Shown in pieces: positions 12,680 to 22,521 of a stretch of DNA of 64,000 bases (its first letter is position 1; every line of letters begins with the position of its first letter). The DNA comes from Burkholderia arboris (GTDB taxonomy: Bacteria; Pseudomonadota; Gammaproteobacteria; Burkholderiales; Burkholderiaceae). The notes under the pieces were generated by a model that did not search any database, had not been told where the DNA came from, and saw only the letters and a program-made list of their open reading frames with translations. The stretch is from positions 62,001 through 126,000 of the forward strand of contig NZ_CABVPX010000021.1 in assembly GCF_902499125.1 (NCBI RefSeq), in the 5' to 3' direction. Both the position numbers and the translations under genes were made by a program.

Positions 12680-12800
12680 GGCCGGCGTTAGCGCTTGAGC
12701 GCTGACGCCGGCCCCATGCTTCGCGGTCGACGGGAGTGATGCTTGAGCACCGACTCCCGCCCCATGCTTCGTTTTCTGCCGGGGCCGTGCTTCGGTACTT
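12680..12800. repeat. Degenerate ~24-bp tandem repeats with palindromes between comEC and hydrolase gene
   Basis: The core GCTT recurs at 12693, 12718, 12741, 12766 and 12789, alternating 25 and 23 bases, so the pattern GCTTGAGC...CCCCATGCTTCG repeats with a 48-base period. A palindrome GGCCGGCGTTAGCGCT/AGCGCTGACGCCGGCC (one mismatch) sits at 12680-12714. No protein or known element explains it. Confidence 0.6.
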
Positions 12801-12847
12801 CACGCCGGCCCCGCGTCTTTTTTCTGATACGCCGGCCTTCGCCGCGT

Positions 12848-15331
12848 TCACCGGTCCATCCAGTACCGGCGCTGCTCGTCGCGATAACGCACGAATGCGA
12901 ACCCGCCATCGGCCGGTGCGACGTCGAACCGTATGGCGCCGTCGCGATCGGTGCGCGGCAGCGGAATCCCGCGCGCCTCGTAGCGGGCGAGAACGCTCCG
13001 GTGCGGATGCCCGAAACGATTGCGATAGCCTACAGGAAATACCGCAACGCGCGGCCCGACCGAATCGAGGAAAGGCTCGACCGACGACGTGCGGCTGCCG
13101 TGGTGCGGCACGACCAGGATCTGCGCGGCCAGCGCGTCGCGCGCGGTGCCCACGAGCTGACGCTCGCCGCGTGCATCGACGTCGCCCGTCAGCAACGCGG
13201 AAGTGCCGCCCGCGTCGATGCGCAGCACGCACGATTGCCCGTTCGACGAGCCCGTGCTTCGACCGCCCGGCGGCCACAGCATCGTGAAGACGACGCCGTC
13301 CCAGCGCCAGCGCTGCCCGGCCGCGCATGGCAGACGGTCGGCGACGCCCGCGGCTGCCGCGTCGCGCCACAGCCGGCTGTTCGACGGAATGCCGGCCAAC
13401 AGCTGGCGCACGTCGGCCGCCGCATAGACGGCCGGTGCGCCGCCCGCATGATCGGCATCCGCGTGGCTGAGCACGAGCGAATCGATCGTCGCGATGCCGC
13501 GTGCACGTAACATCGGCGCGACGATTCGCGTACCGGCATGGGTCGATTCCGCGCCCGGCCCCGCGTCGAACAGCAAGGTTCGCCGTGCGGTTTCGACCAG
13601 CACCGACGCACCCTGCCCGACATCGAGCACGGTCAACCGGAAACCGCCCGGCGGCGGCGTGTCAGGTGCGGGCGCAACGAGCGGCAGCCACGTGAGCGGC
13701 GCCGCCCAGCGCAACGGCCAGCCGCGCGGCATCAGCGCCCAGACGACACCCAGGCAAGCCAGCGCGACCACCGGCCAGTCGGGCATGCGCACCCGGAACA
13801 CGCCGGCCGGCCAGCCGGCGAGGTATCCGAGCAACGTCATCATCGGTTCGAGCGCCACATGGGCGAGCCGGAACGCATAGGCATCGAATGGTGCGGGCAT
13901 GGCGATGCCGGCCAGCACGACCGGCGTCACGACCGAACTGACCCACGGAATCGCGAATGCATTGCCGAACGGGCCCGACAGGGAAATCTGCGCGAACCAT
14001 GCGGCCGTGAGCGGTGCGAGACCGATCGTCACCGCGTACTGCACGCGCGTCGCCTCGGCGATGCGGCGTCCGGCGTGCATGCCCCGCGCGCGCAACCGGC
14101 TCGACAGACGAGCCGCGCCGCTGCCCTCGTCGCCTTCCGCGTCCGCCTCACGCACCGCTCGCCAGCCGGCGACGGCCAGCAGGATCACGGCGACTGCACC
14201 GAACGACAGCCAGAACCCGGCCGACAGCACGGCCCACGGATCGGCGAGCAGCACGCCGCCGAGCGCGGCGCACAGCACTGCGGACGTCGGCACGCTGCGT
14301 CCGGCCAGATACGCGATGCCGCCGCCCGCGATCATCCACCACGCGCGCTGCGCCGGCACGTTGAAACCGGCGAGCGCCGCATAGCCGGCCGCAGCCGTCA
14401 GCGCGGCAAGTGCGGCCGCGTAAGGCGCAGGCAACGCGAGCGTCGCGGCCCGCGCGCGCCAGCGCAGCCGGCGCCAGACCATCGACACGAGCCCGCCCGC
14501 CATCGCGCCGACCAGCCCGACATGAAGACCGGAAATCGCGACCAGGTGGCTCGTGCCCGTGTTGCGCAGGACGCGCCAGTCGTCGTCGCCGATACCCGAC
14601 TGGTCGCCGATCGCCAGCGCGGCGACGATGCCGCGATGCGCTGCATCGCTACCGAGCGTTTCGCCGATGCGCGTCCGCAACCTATCGCGCACCCGGTCGA
14701 TCGTCGCCCGCCATCCCGAGGCGCGCGCATCGAGCAATGCCGCCCGGCGCGGCGCGCTGACATGGCCGATTGCCCGAATGCCCGCGGCGAGCCACGCCGC
14801 CTCGCCGTCGCGCACGCCGGGATTGGCCTCGGCATGCGGGCGTTTCAGGCGCACGACGAAACGCCAGCGCTGTGCGGCACGCAGGTCGGGACGTGCTTCG
14901 CGTGTCGCGGCCGCGCCATACGCGCGCCACGACAGCCGGATCAACGGCGGAAAACGGGCCAGCCCCGCATCGTTCGACTCGACCGCGAACAGCAGCCGCG
15001 CACCGGTCTCGTCGACGACGGGCAGCCCCCGGATCACGCCGGTCACGACGATGTCGCGCCCTTCCCATTCCGCAGGCAAGCGGTCGCTCAACCGCCATTC
15101 GGCCCGAGCAGCTGCATAACCGAACCCCGCGATGCAGGCCGCGAACGCGCACAGCATCCAGCCGAGTGCGGCAGTCGTACGCGTGCGCCGGCGACGCATG
15201 CACCACGCCCCCAGCACCGTGCAACCCGCGAACAGGATTGCCCCGATCGTCCATGCGATCGCCCCCGGCAACGCCGCCTGCCGCTGCAGCACGACGACGC
15301 CGAGCGCGAACGCGACCCACCCCACGCGCAT
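12848..15331 (-). CDS. comEC: DNA internalization protein ComEC/Rec2
   Basis: Inner-membrane channel for uptake of single-stranded DNA in natural transformation. 827 aa in three parts: an N-terminal DUF4131 region with membrane segments; a central competence domain with several hydrophobic helices and the family motif LVAISGLHVGLVGAM; and a C-terminal metallo-beta-lactamase domain (LTVLDVGQGASVLVET, LVLSHADADHAGG, LTGDVDARGE, VPHHGSRTSS), whose HxDxDH and PHHGS motifs are intact, arguing against decay. The ATG at 15331 (MRVGWVAFALGV) is chosen for GAGGAGG just upstream; an in-frame ATG 18 codons earlier lacks this. No other competence genes are adjacent. Confidence 0.93.
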   Translation of the reverse strand: MRVGWVAFALGVVVLQRQAALPGAIAWTIGAILFAGCTVLGAWCMRRRRTRTTAALGWMLCAFAACIAGFGYAAARAEWRLSDRLPAEWEGRDIVVTGVIRGLPVVDETGARLLFAVESNDAGLARFPPLIRLSWRAYGAAATREARPDLRAAQRWRFVVRLKRPHAEANPGVRDGEAAWLAAGIRAIGHVSAPRRAALLDARASGWRATIDRVRDRLRTRIGETLGSDAAHRGIVAALAIGDQSGIGDDDWRVLRNTGTSHLVAISGLHVGLVGAMAGGLVSMVWRRLRWRARAATLALPAPYAAALAALTAAAGYAALAGFNVPAQRAWWMIAGGGIAYLAGRSVPTSAVLCAALGGVLLADPWAVLSAGFWLSFGAVAVILLAVAGWRAVREADAEGDEGSGAARLSSRLRARGMHAGRRIAEATRVQYAVTIGLAPLTAAWFAQISLSGPFGNAFAIPWVSSVVTPVVLAGIAMPAPFDAYAFRLAHVALEPMMTLLGYLAGWPAGVFRVRMPDWPVVALACLGVVWALMPRGWPLRWAAPLTWLPLVAPAPDTPPPGGFRLTVLDVGQGASVLVETARRTLLFDAGPGAESTHAGTRIVAPMLRARGIATIDSLVLSHADADHAGGAPAVYAAADVRQLLAGIPSNSRLWRDAAAAGVADRLPCAAGQRWRWDGVVFTMLWPPGGRSTGSSNGQSCVLRIDAGGTSALLTGDVDARGERQLVGTARDALAAQILVVPHHGSRTSSVEPFLDSVGPRVAVFPVGYRNRFGHPHRSVLARYEARGIPLPRTDRDGAIRFDVAPADGGFAFVRYRDEQRRYWMDR

Positions 15332-15388
15332 TCCGCCTCCTCGTCGACCTGGCGCCGCTCCACAAAACGCAGCGCCTTCCGGCAACGA

Positions 15389-16177
15389 TTATGCGGACGA
15401 AAGTGCGAGTCGCGGCAGCGCGGCGAGCGCGTTAGCCGAAGTGCATACGGACATTTCGCCCGTATCGAGCCCGCGCAGTTCGGCGAGCACAGCACCGATG
15501 CGCGGCACCTGGTCGGGCGTGTTGCGGGACTTGTACGCCCATTCGGGCGCGATGTCGGGGGCGTCGGTCTCGACCACGAGCGCGTCGAGCGGCAACTCCG
15601 TCGCGAGCCGGCGGATCTGCAGCGCACGCGTGAACGTCACGTTGCCGCCGAAGCCGAGATGCAGCCCTTGCGCGAGATACGCTTCGGCCTGCTGGAAACT
15701 GCCGTTGAACGCATGCGCGATGCCGCGCCGCACGCCGAAACGGCGCAGGCCGGCGAGCACGCGGTCCTGCGACTTGCGCACGTGGCACAGCACGGGCAAA
15801 TCGAATTCGCGCGCCAGCTTGAGCTGCCCCTGATAGAAGAATTGCTGCCGGTCTTCGTCGAGCCCCGGCACGAAGTAGTCGAGGCCGATTTCGCCGATCG
15901 CGACGAAGCGCGGATCGTCGAGGCTCGCCTCGATCTCCATGCGCAGGCGGTCGAGATCCTCGTCGCGCGCCTGCGGCGTATACATCGGATGGATGCCGAG
16001 CGCATAAACGGCACCCGGCGTGCGCTGCGCGAGTTCGCGCACCGTCGTGAAGTTGTCGCGCCCGATGCTCGGAATCACGATGCGCGACACGCCGGCCGTG
16101 TGCGCAGCCTGCGCGACCGCGGCGCGGTCGGCGTCGAACTCGGCGGCATCGAGATGGCAATGCGTGTCGATCCACAT
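15389..16177 (-). CDS. TatD family metal-dependent DNase/hydrolase
   Basis: TIM-barrel metallohydrolase of the TatD/YcfH family (262 aa), acting on DNA 3' ends or related substrates in characterised members. N-terminal metal motif WIDTHCHLD (HxH), then EIGLDYF, LPVLCHVRKSQ, and the C-terminal VVETDAPDIAPE containing the conserved Asp. Start at 16177 places WIDTHCH directly after Met; an open frame continues 47 codons upstream without similarity and would run to the lolD end. Sits between lolD and comEC, all on the minus strand. Confidence 0.92.
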   Translation of the reverse strand: MWIDTHCHLDAAEFDADRAAVAQAAHTAGVSRIVIPSIGRDNFTTVRELAQRTPGAVYALGIHPMYTPQARDEDLDRLRMEIEASLDDPRFVAIGEIGLDYFVPGLDEDRQQFFYQGQLKLAREFDLPVLCHVRKSQDRVLAGLRRFGVRRGIAHAFNGSFQQAEAYLAQGLHLGFGGNVTFTRALQIRRLATELPLDALVVETDAPDIAPEWAYKSRNTPDQVPRIGAVLAELRGLDTGEMSVCTSANALAALPRLALSSA

Positions 16178-16244
16178 GGCGGCAGTCCTGCACCCTTGCG
16201 CCGCGCCGGGGCGACCCCGGCAGCAGGCCAAAGGCGTTCGCTTC

Positions 16245-16995
<751 letters not shown>

Positions 16996-17003
<8 letters not shown>

Positions 17004-18249
17004 AGCGGAGCGCCTCGGCCGGCTTCACCTTCGCGCCGCGCCAGCTCGGATAGAGCGTCGCGATGGCCGACAGCGCGAACGCGATCAGCCCGATCCGGAT
17101 CACGTCGCTCGCGACGAGTTCGGACGGCAGCTCGCTGATGAAGTACACGGACGGCGGCAGGAACTGCACGCCGAACAGGTGCTCGATCATCGGGATCAGC
17201 CACGGGATGCTCCACGCGATCAGGCAGCCGAGCGCGACGCCGGACGCGGTGCCGACGAAGCCGATCGTCACGCCCTGCACGACGAAGATCTTCATGATCG
17301 ACCCCGGCTGCGCGCCGAGCGTGCGCAGGATCGCGATGTCGGCCTGCTTGTTGGTCACCGTCATCACGAGCGACGACACGAGGTTGAACGCGGCCACCGC
17401 GATGATCAGCGTGAGGATGATGAACATCATCCGCTTCTCGATCTGCACGGCCGAGAACCACGTCTTGTTCTGCTGGGTCCAGTCGCGAATGTACAGGCTG
17501 CCCGACAGCGTGTGCGACAGCTCGACCGCGACTTCCGGCGCCTTCTGCATGTCCTTCAGCCGCAGCCGCACGCCGGTCGGCGCAGACATCCGGAACAGCG
17601 CCTCGGCGTCGCGGATGTTGATCATCGCGAGCGTGCTGTCGTATTCGTAGTGACCCGATTCGAACACGCCGACGACCGTGAACTGCTTCAGGCGCGGCAT
17701 CATGCCGGCCGGCGTGATCGATCCTTCGGGCGCGACGAGCGTGACCTTGTCGCCGACCGTCACGCCGAGGTTGCCGGCGAGCGCATCGCCGAGCACGATG
17801 CCGAACTGGCCCGGCACGAGCGCGGCGAGCTGGCCGGCCTTCATGTCCTTGCCGATGTCGGACACTTGCGGCTCGAGCGTCGGCTCGACGCCGCGCAGCA
17901 TCACGCCGCTCACCGCGTCCTGGCGCGTAAGCAGCGCCTGCGCGTCGACGTACGGCGCCGCGCCGATCACCGACTGGTTGCGGCGCGCCTCTTGCGCGGT
18001 CAATTGCCAGTCGGGCATCGAGCCCGTCGGCGAAAACACCTCGACGTGCGCGAGCACCGACAGCATGCGGTCGCGCACTTCCTTCTGGAAGCCGTTCATC
18101 ACCGACAGCACGACGATCAGCGCCGCGACGCCGAGCGCGATCCCGAGCATCGACACGAGCGCGATGAAGGAAATGAAGCCGTTGCCGGTCGTGCGTTTGC
18201 CGGCGCGCGTGTAGCGCCAGCCGATCTGCCATTCGTACGGAAGTTTCAA
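16996..18249 (-). CDS. lolC: Lipoprotein-releasing ABC transporter permease (LolC/LolE/LolF type)
   Basis: Inner-membrane subunit of the Lol exporter, 417 aa. An N-terminal membrane helix ([20 protein letters not shown]) is followed by a large periplasmic domain and three C-terminal membrane helices in an FtsX-like domain ([54 protein letters not shown]). Starts [19 protein letters not shown], a standard LolC/E start. Only one permease gene is present here, next to a single lolD, so the transporter may use a homodimeric permease (LolF style) unless a second gene exists elsewhere. Faces an unrelated gene across a 160-base divergent spacer. Confidence 0.92.
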
Positions 18250-18411
18250 GCGAATCCTTTCTGCTGGTTACGGCGGGGAGGCGCCCCGCGGCCGGACCGC
18301 CGCCCGGCGGCGGCCACCGGCCCGGGCACGGTCGAAAAACGGCCGCCGGACGCAAACGGGCCGTCAGCCGGCCCGATCACGCGCGCAGTTTGCCATACAA
18401 TGCGCACCATC

Positions 18412-19476
18412 ATGCACGACCGACGCCTCCATTTTCTCGTTCCGTTCGCGCTGCCGTCGGCGGCCGATGCGGCCTCGTCCCTGCATACGCTGGACAGCCC
18501 CGCGCTCGAAAAGTTGCTCGCCCGCGCCAGCCTCGTCGAGCGCGTGGCCGGCGAGGACTTCCAGCGCACACTGCCGCACGAGCGCTGGCTGGCCCGCCAG
18601 TTCGGCGCGACCCAGGGTAACGCCGCAGACGAGGCGCCGCTCGCGCCCTACATGCTGCTGGCGGACGGCGGCGAACCCGGCACGCACGCGTGGGCGTGCG
18701 TCGAGCCCGTGCACGTCGAAATCGCGCACGATCACCTGGTGCTCGTCGATCCGGCCGCCCTCGCGCTCGACGACGGCGACGCAGCCGCCCTGCTCGCAGT
18801 TGCGCGCCCGCTGATCGAGGAGCTCGGCGTGCGGCTCGAAGCGCCGAACCCGGCGCGCTGGTACCTGTCGAGCGACCAGCTCGCCCGGCTGGCCGGCGCC
18901 GCGCCGCTGCGCGCCAGCGGCCGCAACATCGAGATCTGGCTGCCGCACGAGGCCCACACCGGCGAACGTTCGCGGATGTGGATGAAGCTGCAGAACGAAG
19001 TGCAGATGGCGTGGTTCCAGCACCCGGTCAACGAAGCCCGCGAAGCGCGCGGGCTGCCGGCCGTCAATTCGATCTGGTTCCATGCGCAGGGCACGCTGAA
19101 GCCGGTCGGCAAGCCGTTCGCGCGCGTGCTGTCCGCGTCGCCCGCCGCGCTCGGACTCGCGCGTGCCGCGCAAACCGGCACCGGCAACGCACCGGCGACG
19201 TTCGGCGCGCTGCCGGCCGCCAACGGCGCAACGCTCGTCGAATTGCCGACGCTGACCACCCCGTTCATCGAGCAGGACTGGACGCGCTGGCACGACGGGC
19301 TCGCCGCGCTCGAGCGCGACTGGTTCGCGCCGGCCCTCGCCGCGCTGCAGAACGGCGAACTGGCGAGCATCGATTTCACGCTGTGCGGCGACACGAGCTC
19401 CGTGACGCTGCACGCGACGCGCGGCGACCTGCGCAAGTTCTGGCGCCGCCGCGCGCTCGCCTCCCTGTTCGAATAA
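18412..19476 (+). CDS. Conserved hypothetical protein upstream of recJ
   Basis: 354-aa protein I do not recognise with certainty; homologues in betaproteobacteria carry vague labels such as regulatory or phosphoglycerate-mutase-related protein. No signal peptide or membrane helix. The N-terminal half is Ala/Leu/Glu-rich (SPALEKLLARASLVERVAG); the middle has a striking motif MWMKLQNEVQMAWFQHPVNE and VNSIWFHAQGTL; the C terminus ends FWRRRALASLFE. Start chosen at 18412 (MHDRRLHFLVPFALPS); an ATG four codons earlier (18400) is also possible. The recJ start is 14 bases past its stop, so the two are almost surely one transcript, but a role in repair is only a guess. Confidence 0.78.
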   Translation: MHDRRLHFLVPFALPSAADAASSLHTLDSPALEKLLARASLVERVAGEDFQRTLPHERWLARQFGATQGNAADEAPLAPYMLLADGGEPGTHAWACVEPVHVEIAHDHLVLVDPAALALDDGDAAALLAVARPLIEELGVRLEAPNPARWYLSSDQLARLAGAAPLRASGRNIEIWLPHEAHTGERSRMWMKLQNEVQMAWFQHPVNEAREARGLPAVNSIWFHAQGTLKPVGKPFARVLSASPAALGLARAAQTGTGNAPATFGALPAANGATLVELPTLTTPFIEQDWTRWHDGLAALERDWFAPALAALQNGELASIDFTLCGDTSSVTLHATRGDLRKFWRRRALASLFE

Positions 19477-19490
19477 CCTGCCCACCGCGT

Positions 19491-21188
19491 ATGACCCGGA
19501 TCGTTACCCGCCCCGTCGCGCCCGCCGACGCCGAAGTGCTCGCGCGCCACGGCCTGCACCCCGTTCTCGCGCGCCTGTACGCGTCGCGCGGCGTGCAGTC
19601 GCCCACCGACATCGAGACCGCGCTTGCGCGCCTCGTTCCGCCCACCGAGCTGAAGGGTTGCGCCGATGCGGCGTCGCTGCTCGCCGACGCGATCGCCGAC
19701 AAGCGGCGCCTGCTCGTCGTCGCCGACTACGACTGCGACGGCGCAACGGCATGCGCGGTCGCGGTGCGCGGCCTGCGGATGTTCGGCGCGCAGATCGACT
19801 ACCTGGTACCGAACCGCTTCGAGTACGGCTACGGCCTCACGCCCGAGATCGTCGAGCTCGCGGCAGCGCGCAAGCCCGACCTGCTGATCACCGTCGACAA
19901 CGGGATCGCGAGCGTCGCGGGCGTCGAAGCCGCGAACGCGCGCGGCATCGACGTGCTCGTGACCGATCACCACCTGCCCGGCGACGCGCTGCCCGCCGCC
20001 CGCGCGATCGTCAACCCGAACCAGCCCGGCTGCGCGTTCCCGAGCAAGCACCTCGCCGGCGTCGGCGTGATGTTCTACGTGCTGCTCGCGCTGCGCGCCG
20101 AGCTGCGCCGCCGCGGCGCGTTCGCGAGCAAGGAAGCCGAGCCGCGCCTCGACGGCCTGCTCGACCTCGTTGCGCTCGGCACCGTCGCCGACGTCGTGCG
20201 GCTCGACGGCAACAACCGCGTGCTCGTCGCGCAGGGGCTGCAGCGCATCCGCAACGGCCGCATGCAGCCGGGCATCGCCGCGCTGTTCCGCGCCGCCGCG
20301 CGCGAAGCGCGCACCGCGTCGGGCTTCGACCTCGGCTTCGGCCTCGGCCCGCGCCTGAACGCCGCGGGGCGATTGTCCGACATGTCGCTCGGCATCGAGT
20401 GCCTGATCACCGACGACATCGGCCGCGCGTGGGATCTCGCGCAGCAGCTCGACGTGATGAACCGCGAGCGCCGCGAGATCGAGGCCGGCATGCAGCAACA
20501 GGCGCTCGCCGATCTCGCCGACGTCGACCCGGCCGACGCGTGCACGATCACGCTGTTCAACCCCGAGTGGCACCAGGGGGTGATCGGCATCGTCGCCGGC
20601 CGGCTCAAGGAAAAATTCCACCGGCCGTCGTTCACGTTCGCGCACGCCGATGAAGAAGGCAAGCGGGTCAAGGGTTCCGGCCGGTCGATCGCCGGCTTCC
20701 ACCTGCGCGACGCGCTCGATCTCGTGTCGAAGCGCGAGCCCGACCTGATCGTTGCATTCGGCGGCCACGCGATGGCGGCCGGCCTCACGCTGGACACCGC
20801 GAACGTGCCGCGCTTCGCGGCCGCGTTCGAGGCCGTCGCGCGCGAATGGCTGTCGGACGACGCGCTCGCCCGCGTGATCGAGACCGACGGCGAACTCGAG
20901 GACGCGTACTTCACGCCGCAGTTCGTCGGCCTGCTCGACGAAGCCGTGTGGGGACAAGGGTTTCCGGCCCCGCTTTTCTCGGGCGAATTCGACGTCGTGT
21001 CGCAATCGCTCGTGAAGGAAAAGCACCTGAAGCTGCAGCTGGCACGCGGCCGCCAGCGCTTCAACGCGATCTGGTTCAACCACACCGAGCCGCTGCCCGC
21101 GAGCGCCCTGGTCGCGTACCGGCTCGTCGCCGATACGTGGAACGGCGTCACGCGCGTCCAGCTGATCGTCGAGCACGCGGCCGGCTGA
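19491..21188 (+). CDS. recJ: Single-stranded-DNA-specific exonuclease RecJ
   Basis: 5'-3' single-strand DNA exonuclease for recombination (RecF pathway), base excision and mismatch repair. 565 aa. DHH-family motifs are intact: LVVADYDCDGATAC (motif I), TVDNGIAS (II), VLVTDHHLPGD (DHH motif III) and LGTVADVVRL (IV), followed by the DHHA1 region with GSGRSIAGFHLRDAL and AFGGHAMAAGLTL (GGHxxAAG). ATG at 19491 starts MTRIVTRPVAPADAE; the frame is open upstream but only in the shadow of the preceding gene. Precedes prfB, the same order (recJ-prfB-lysS) as in E. coli. Confidence 0.97.
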   Translation: MTRIVTRPVAPADAEVLARHGLHPVLARLYASRGVQSPTDIETALARLVPPTELKGCADAASLLADAIADKRRLLVVADYDCDGATACAVAVRGLRMFGAQIDYLVPNRFEYGYGLTPEIVELAAARKPDLLITVDNGIASVAGVEAANARGIDVLVTDHHLPGDALPAARAIVNPNQPGCAFPSKHLAGVGVMFYVLLALRAELRRRGAFASKEAEPRLDGLLDLVALGTVADVVRLDGNNRVLVAQGLQRIRNGRMQPGIAALFRAAAREARTASGFDLGFGLGPRLNAAGRLSDMSLGIECLITDDIGRAWDLAQQLDVMNRERREIEAGMQQQALADLADVDPADACTITLFNPEWHQGVIGIVAGRLKEKFHRPSFTFAHADEEGKRVKGSGRSIAGFHLRDALDLVSKREPDLIVAFGGHAMAAGLTLDTANVPRFAAAFEAVAREWLSDDALARVIETDGELEDAYFTPQFVGLLDEAVWGQGFPAPLFSGEFDVVSQSLVKEKHLKLQLARGRQRFNAIWFNHTEPLPASALVAYRLVADTWNGVTRVQLIVEHAAG

Positions 21189-21343
21189 GCACGGGCCGCC
21201 CGGCCCGCTGTAGCGCCCTCCTCCGCACGCACGCCGCGCCGGACGGGGCCGCGGCGCGCGCGTGCGCACCGTTTGCGTCACCGGGCAAGCCTGCCGATCG
21301 GCTATAATTCCGCTTTTTTACGAAGCAAGAATAGCGAACGATC

Positions 21344-22448
21344 ATGGAAGCGGAACGTCTCAACGCGATCGAAAGCTCCCTGCTTGACCTGCGCACCCGC
21401 GCGGGCGAGCTTCGGGGGTATCTTTGACTACGACGCCAAAGCTGCGCGTCTGACCGAAGTCAACAAGGAACTCGAAGACCCGAACGTCTGGAACGATTCG
21501 AAGAACGCCCAGGCGCTCGGTCGCGAGAAGAAGCTGCTCGAAGGCGTCGTCACGACGCTCACCGCGCTTGATGGCGACCTGCGCGACGCGCTCGACCTGT
21601 TCGAGCTGGCTCGCGAGGAAGGCGACGAGGACACGCTGCTCGCGTCGGAAGACGACGCCGCGAAGCTCGAGGCGCGCGTCGGCGACATCGAGTTCCGCCG
21701 GATGTTCTCGAACCCGGCCGACCCGAACAACTGCTTCATCGACATCCAGGCCGGCGCCGGCGGCACCGAGGCGTGCGACTGGGCATCGATGCTGCTGCGC
21801 CAGTACCTGCGCTACTGCGAACGCAAGGGCTTCAAGGCCGAAGTGCTCGAAGAGTCCGACGGCGACGTCGCCGGCATCAAGAACGCGACGGTCAAGGTCA
21901 CGGGCGAATACGCATACGGCTTCCTGCGCACCGAAACGGGCATCCACCGCCTCGTGCGCAAGTCGCCGTTCGACTCGTCGGGCGGCCGTCACACGTCGTT
22001 CTCGTCGGTGTTCGTCTATCCGGAAATCGACGACTCGATCGAAGTCGAGATCAATCCGGCCGATCTGCGCATCGATACGTACCGCGCATCGGGCGCGGGC
22101 GGCCAGCACATCAACAAGACCGACTCCGCGGTGCGGATCACGCACATGCCGACCGGTATCGTCGTGCAGTGCCAGAACGACCGCTCGCAGCACCGCAACC
22201 GTGCCGAAGCAATGGCGATGCTGAAGTCGCGCCTGTACGAAGTCGAAATGCGCAAGCGCCAGGCCGAACAGGACAAGCTCGAATCGAGCAAGACCGATGT
22301 GGGCTGGGGCCACCAGATCCGCTCGTACGTGCTCGACCAGAGCCGCGTGAAGGACCTGCGTACGAACGTCGAAATGAGCAACACGCGTGCGGTGCTCGAC
22401 GGCGATCTCGACGACTTCATCAGCGCGAGCCTCAAACAGGGCGTGTAA
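21344..22448 (+). CDS. prfB: Peptide chain release factor 2, expressed by programmed +1 frameshift
   Basis: Recognises UGA and UAA stop codons and triggers peptide release. The gene is join(21344..21424, 21426..22448), 367 aa: codons 1-27 ([16 protein letters not shown]...) run into an in-frame TGA at 21425-21427, within CTT CGG GGG TAT CTT TGA C, the classical RF2 autoregulatory slip site; slippage on CTT reads CTTT-GAC and enters the main frame. The SPF stop-recognition motif ([12 protein letters not shown]) and the GGQ catalytic motif ([14 protein letters not shown]) are intact. Low RF2 slows termination at the TGA and favours the shift. Upstream of lysS, as in E. coli. Confidence 0.96.
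21411..21428 (+). promoter_or_regulatory. RF2 programmed frameshift signal
   Basis: The string CGGGGGTATCTTTGAC lies here: an internal Shine-Dalgarno-like GGGGG, then the slippery CTT and a UGA with the unfavourable C after it. E. coli has AGGGGG at this place, so the purine stretch is one base shorter but the spacing to CTT is kept. Confidence 0.95.
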
Positions 22449-22521
22449 GCGCCGCGGCGCGGCCTGGTCCGCGCCGCCCTTCCCGTTTGCGTTGCCGCAC
22501 CCACTCCGAATTCCGACCATC

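Noticed and set aside
12660-12847. Repeat region between comEC and the hydrolase considered as part of a longer hydrolase or a mobile-element end
   Set aside because: Protein similarity starts at the TTG, there are no flanking direct target repeats and no transposase. Kept only as an unexplained repeat.
21344-21427. prfB read as a pseudogene or sequencing error because of the early TGA
   Set aside because: The TGA lies in the classical RF2 programmed frameshift context and the downstream frame is full length with SPF and GGQ motifs.
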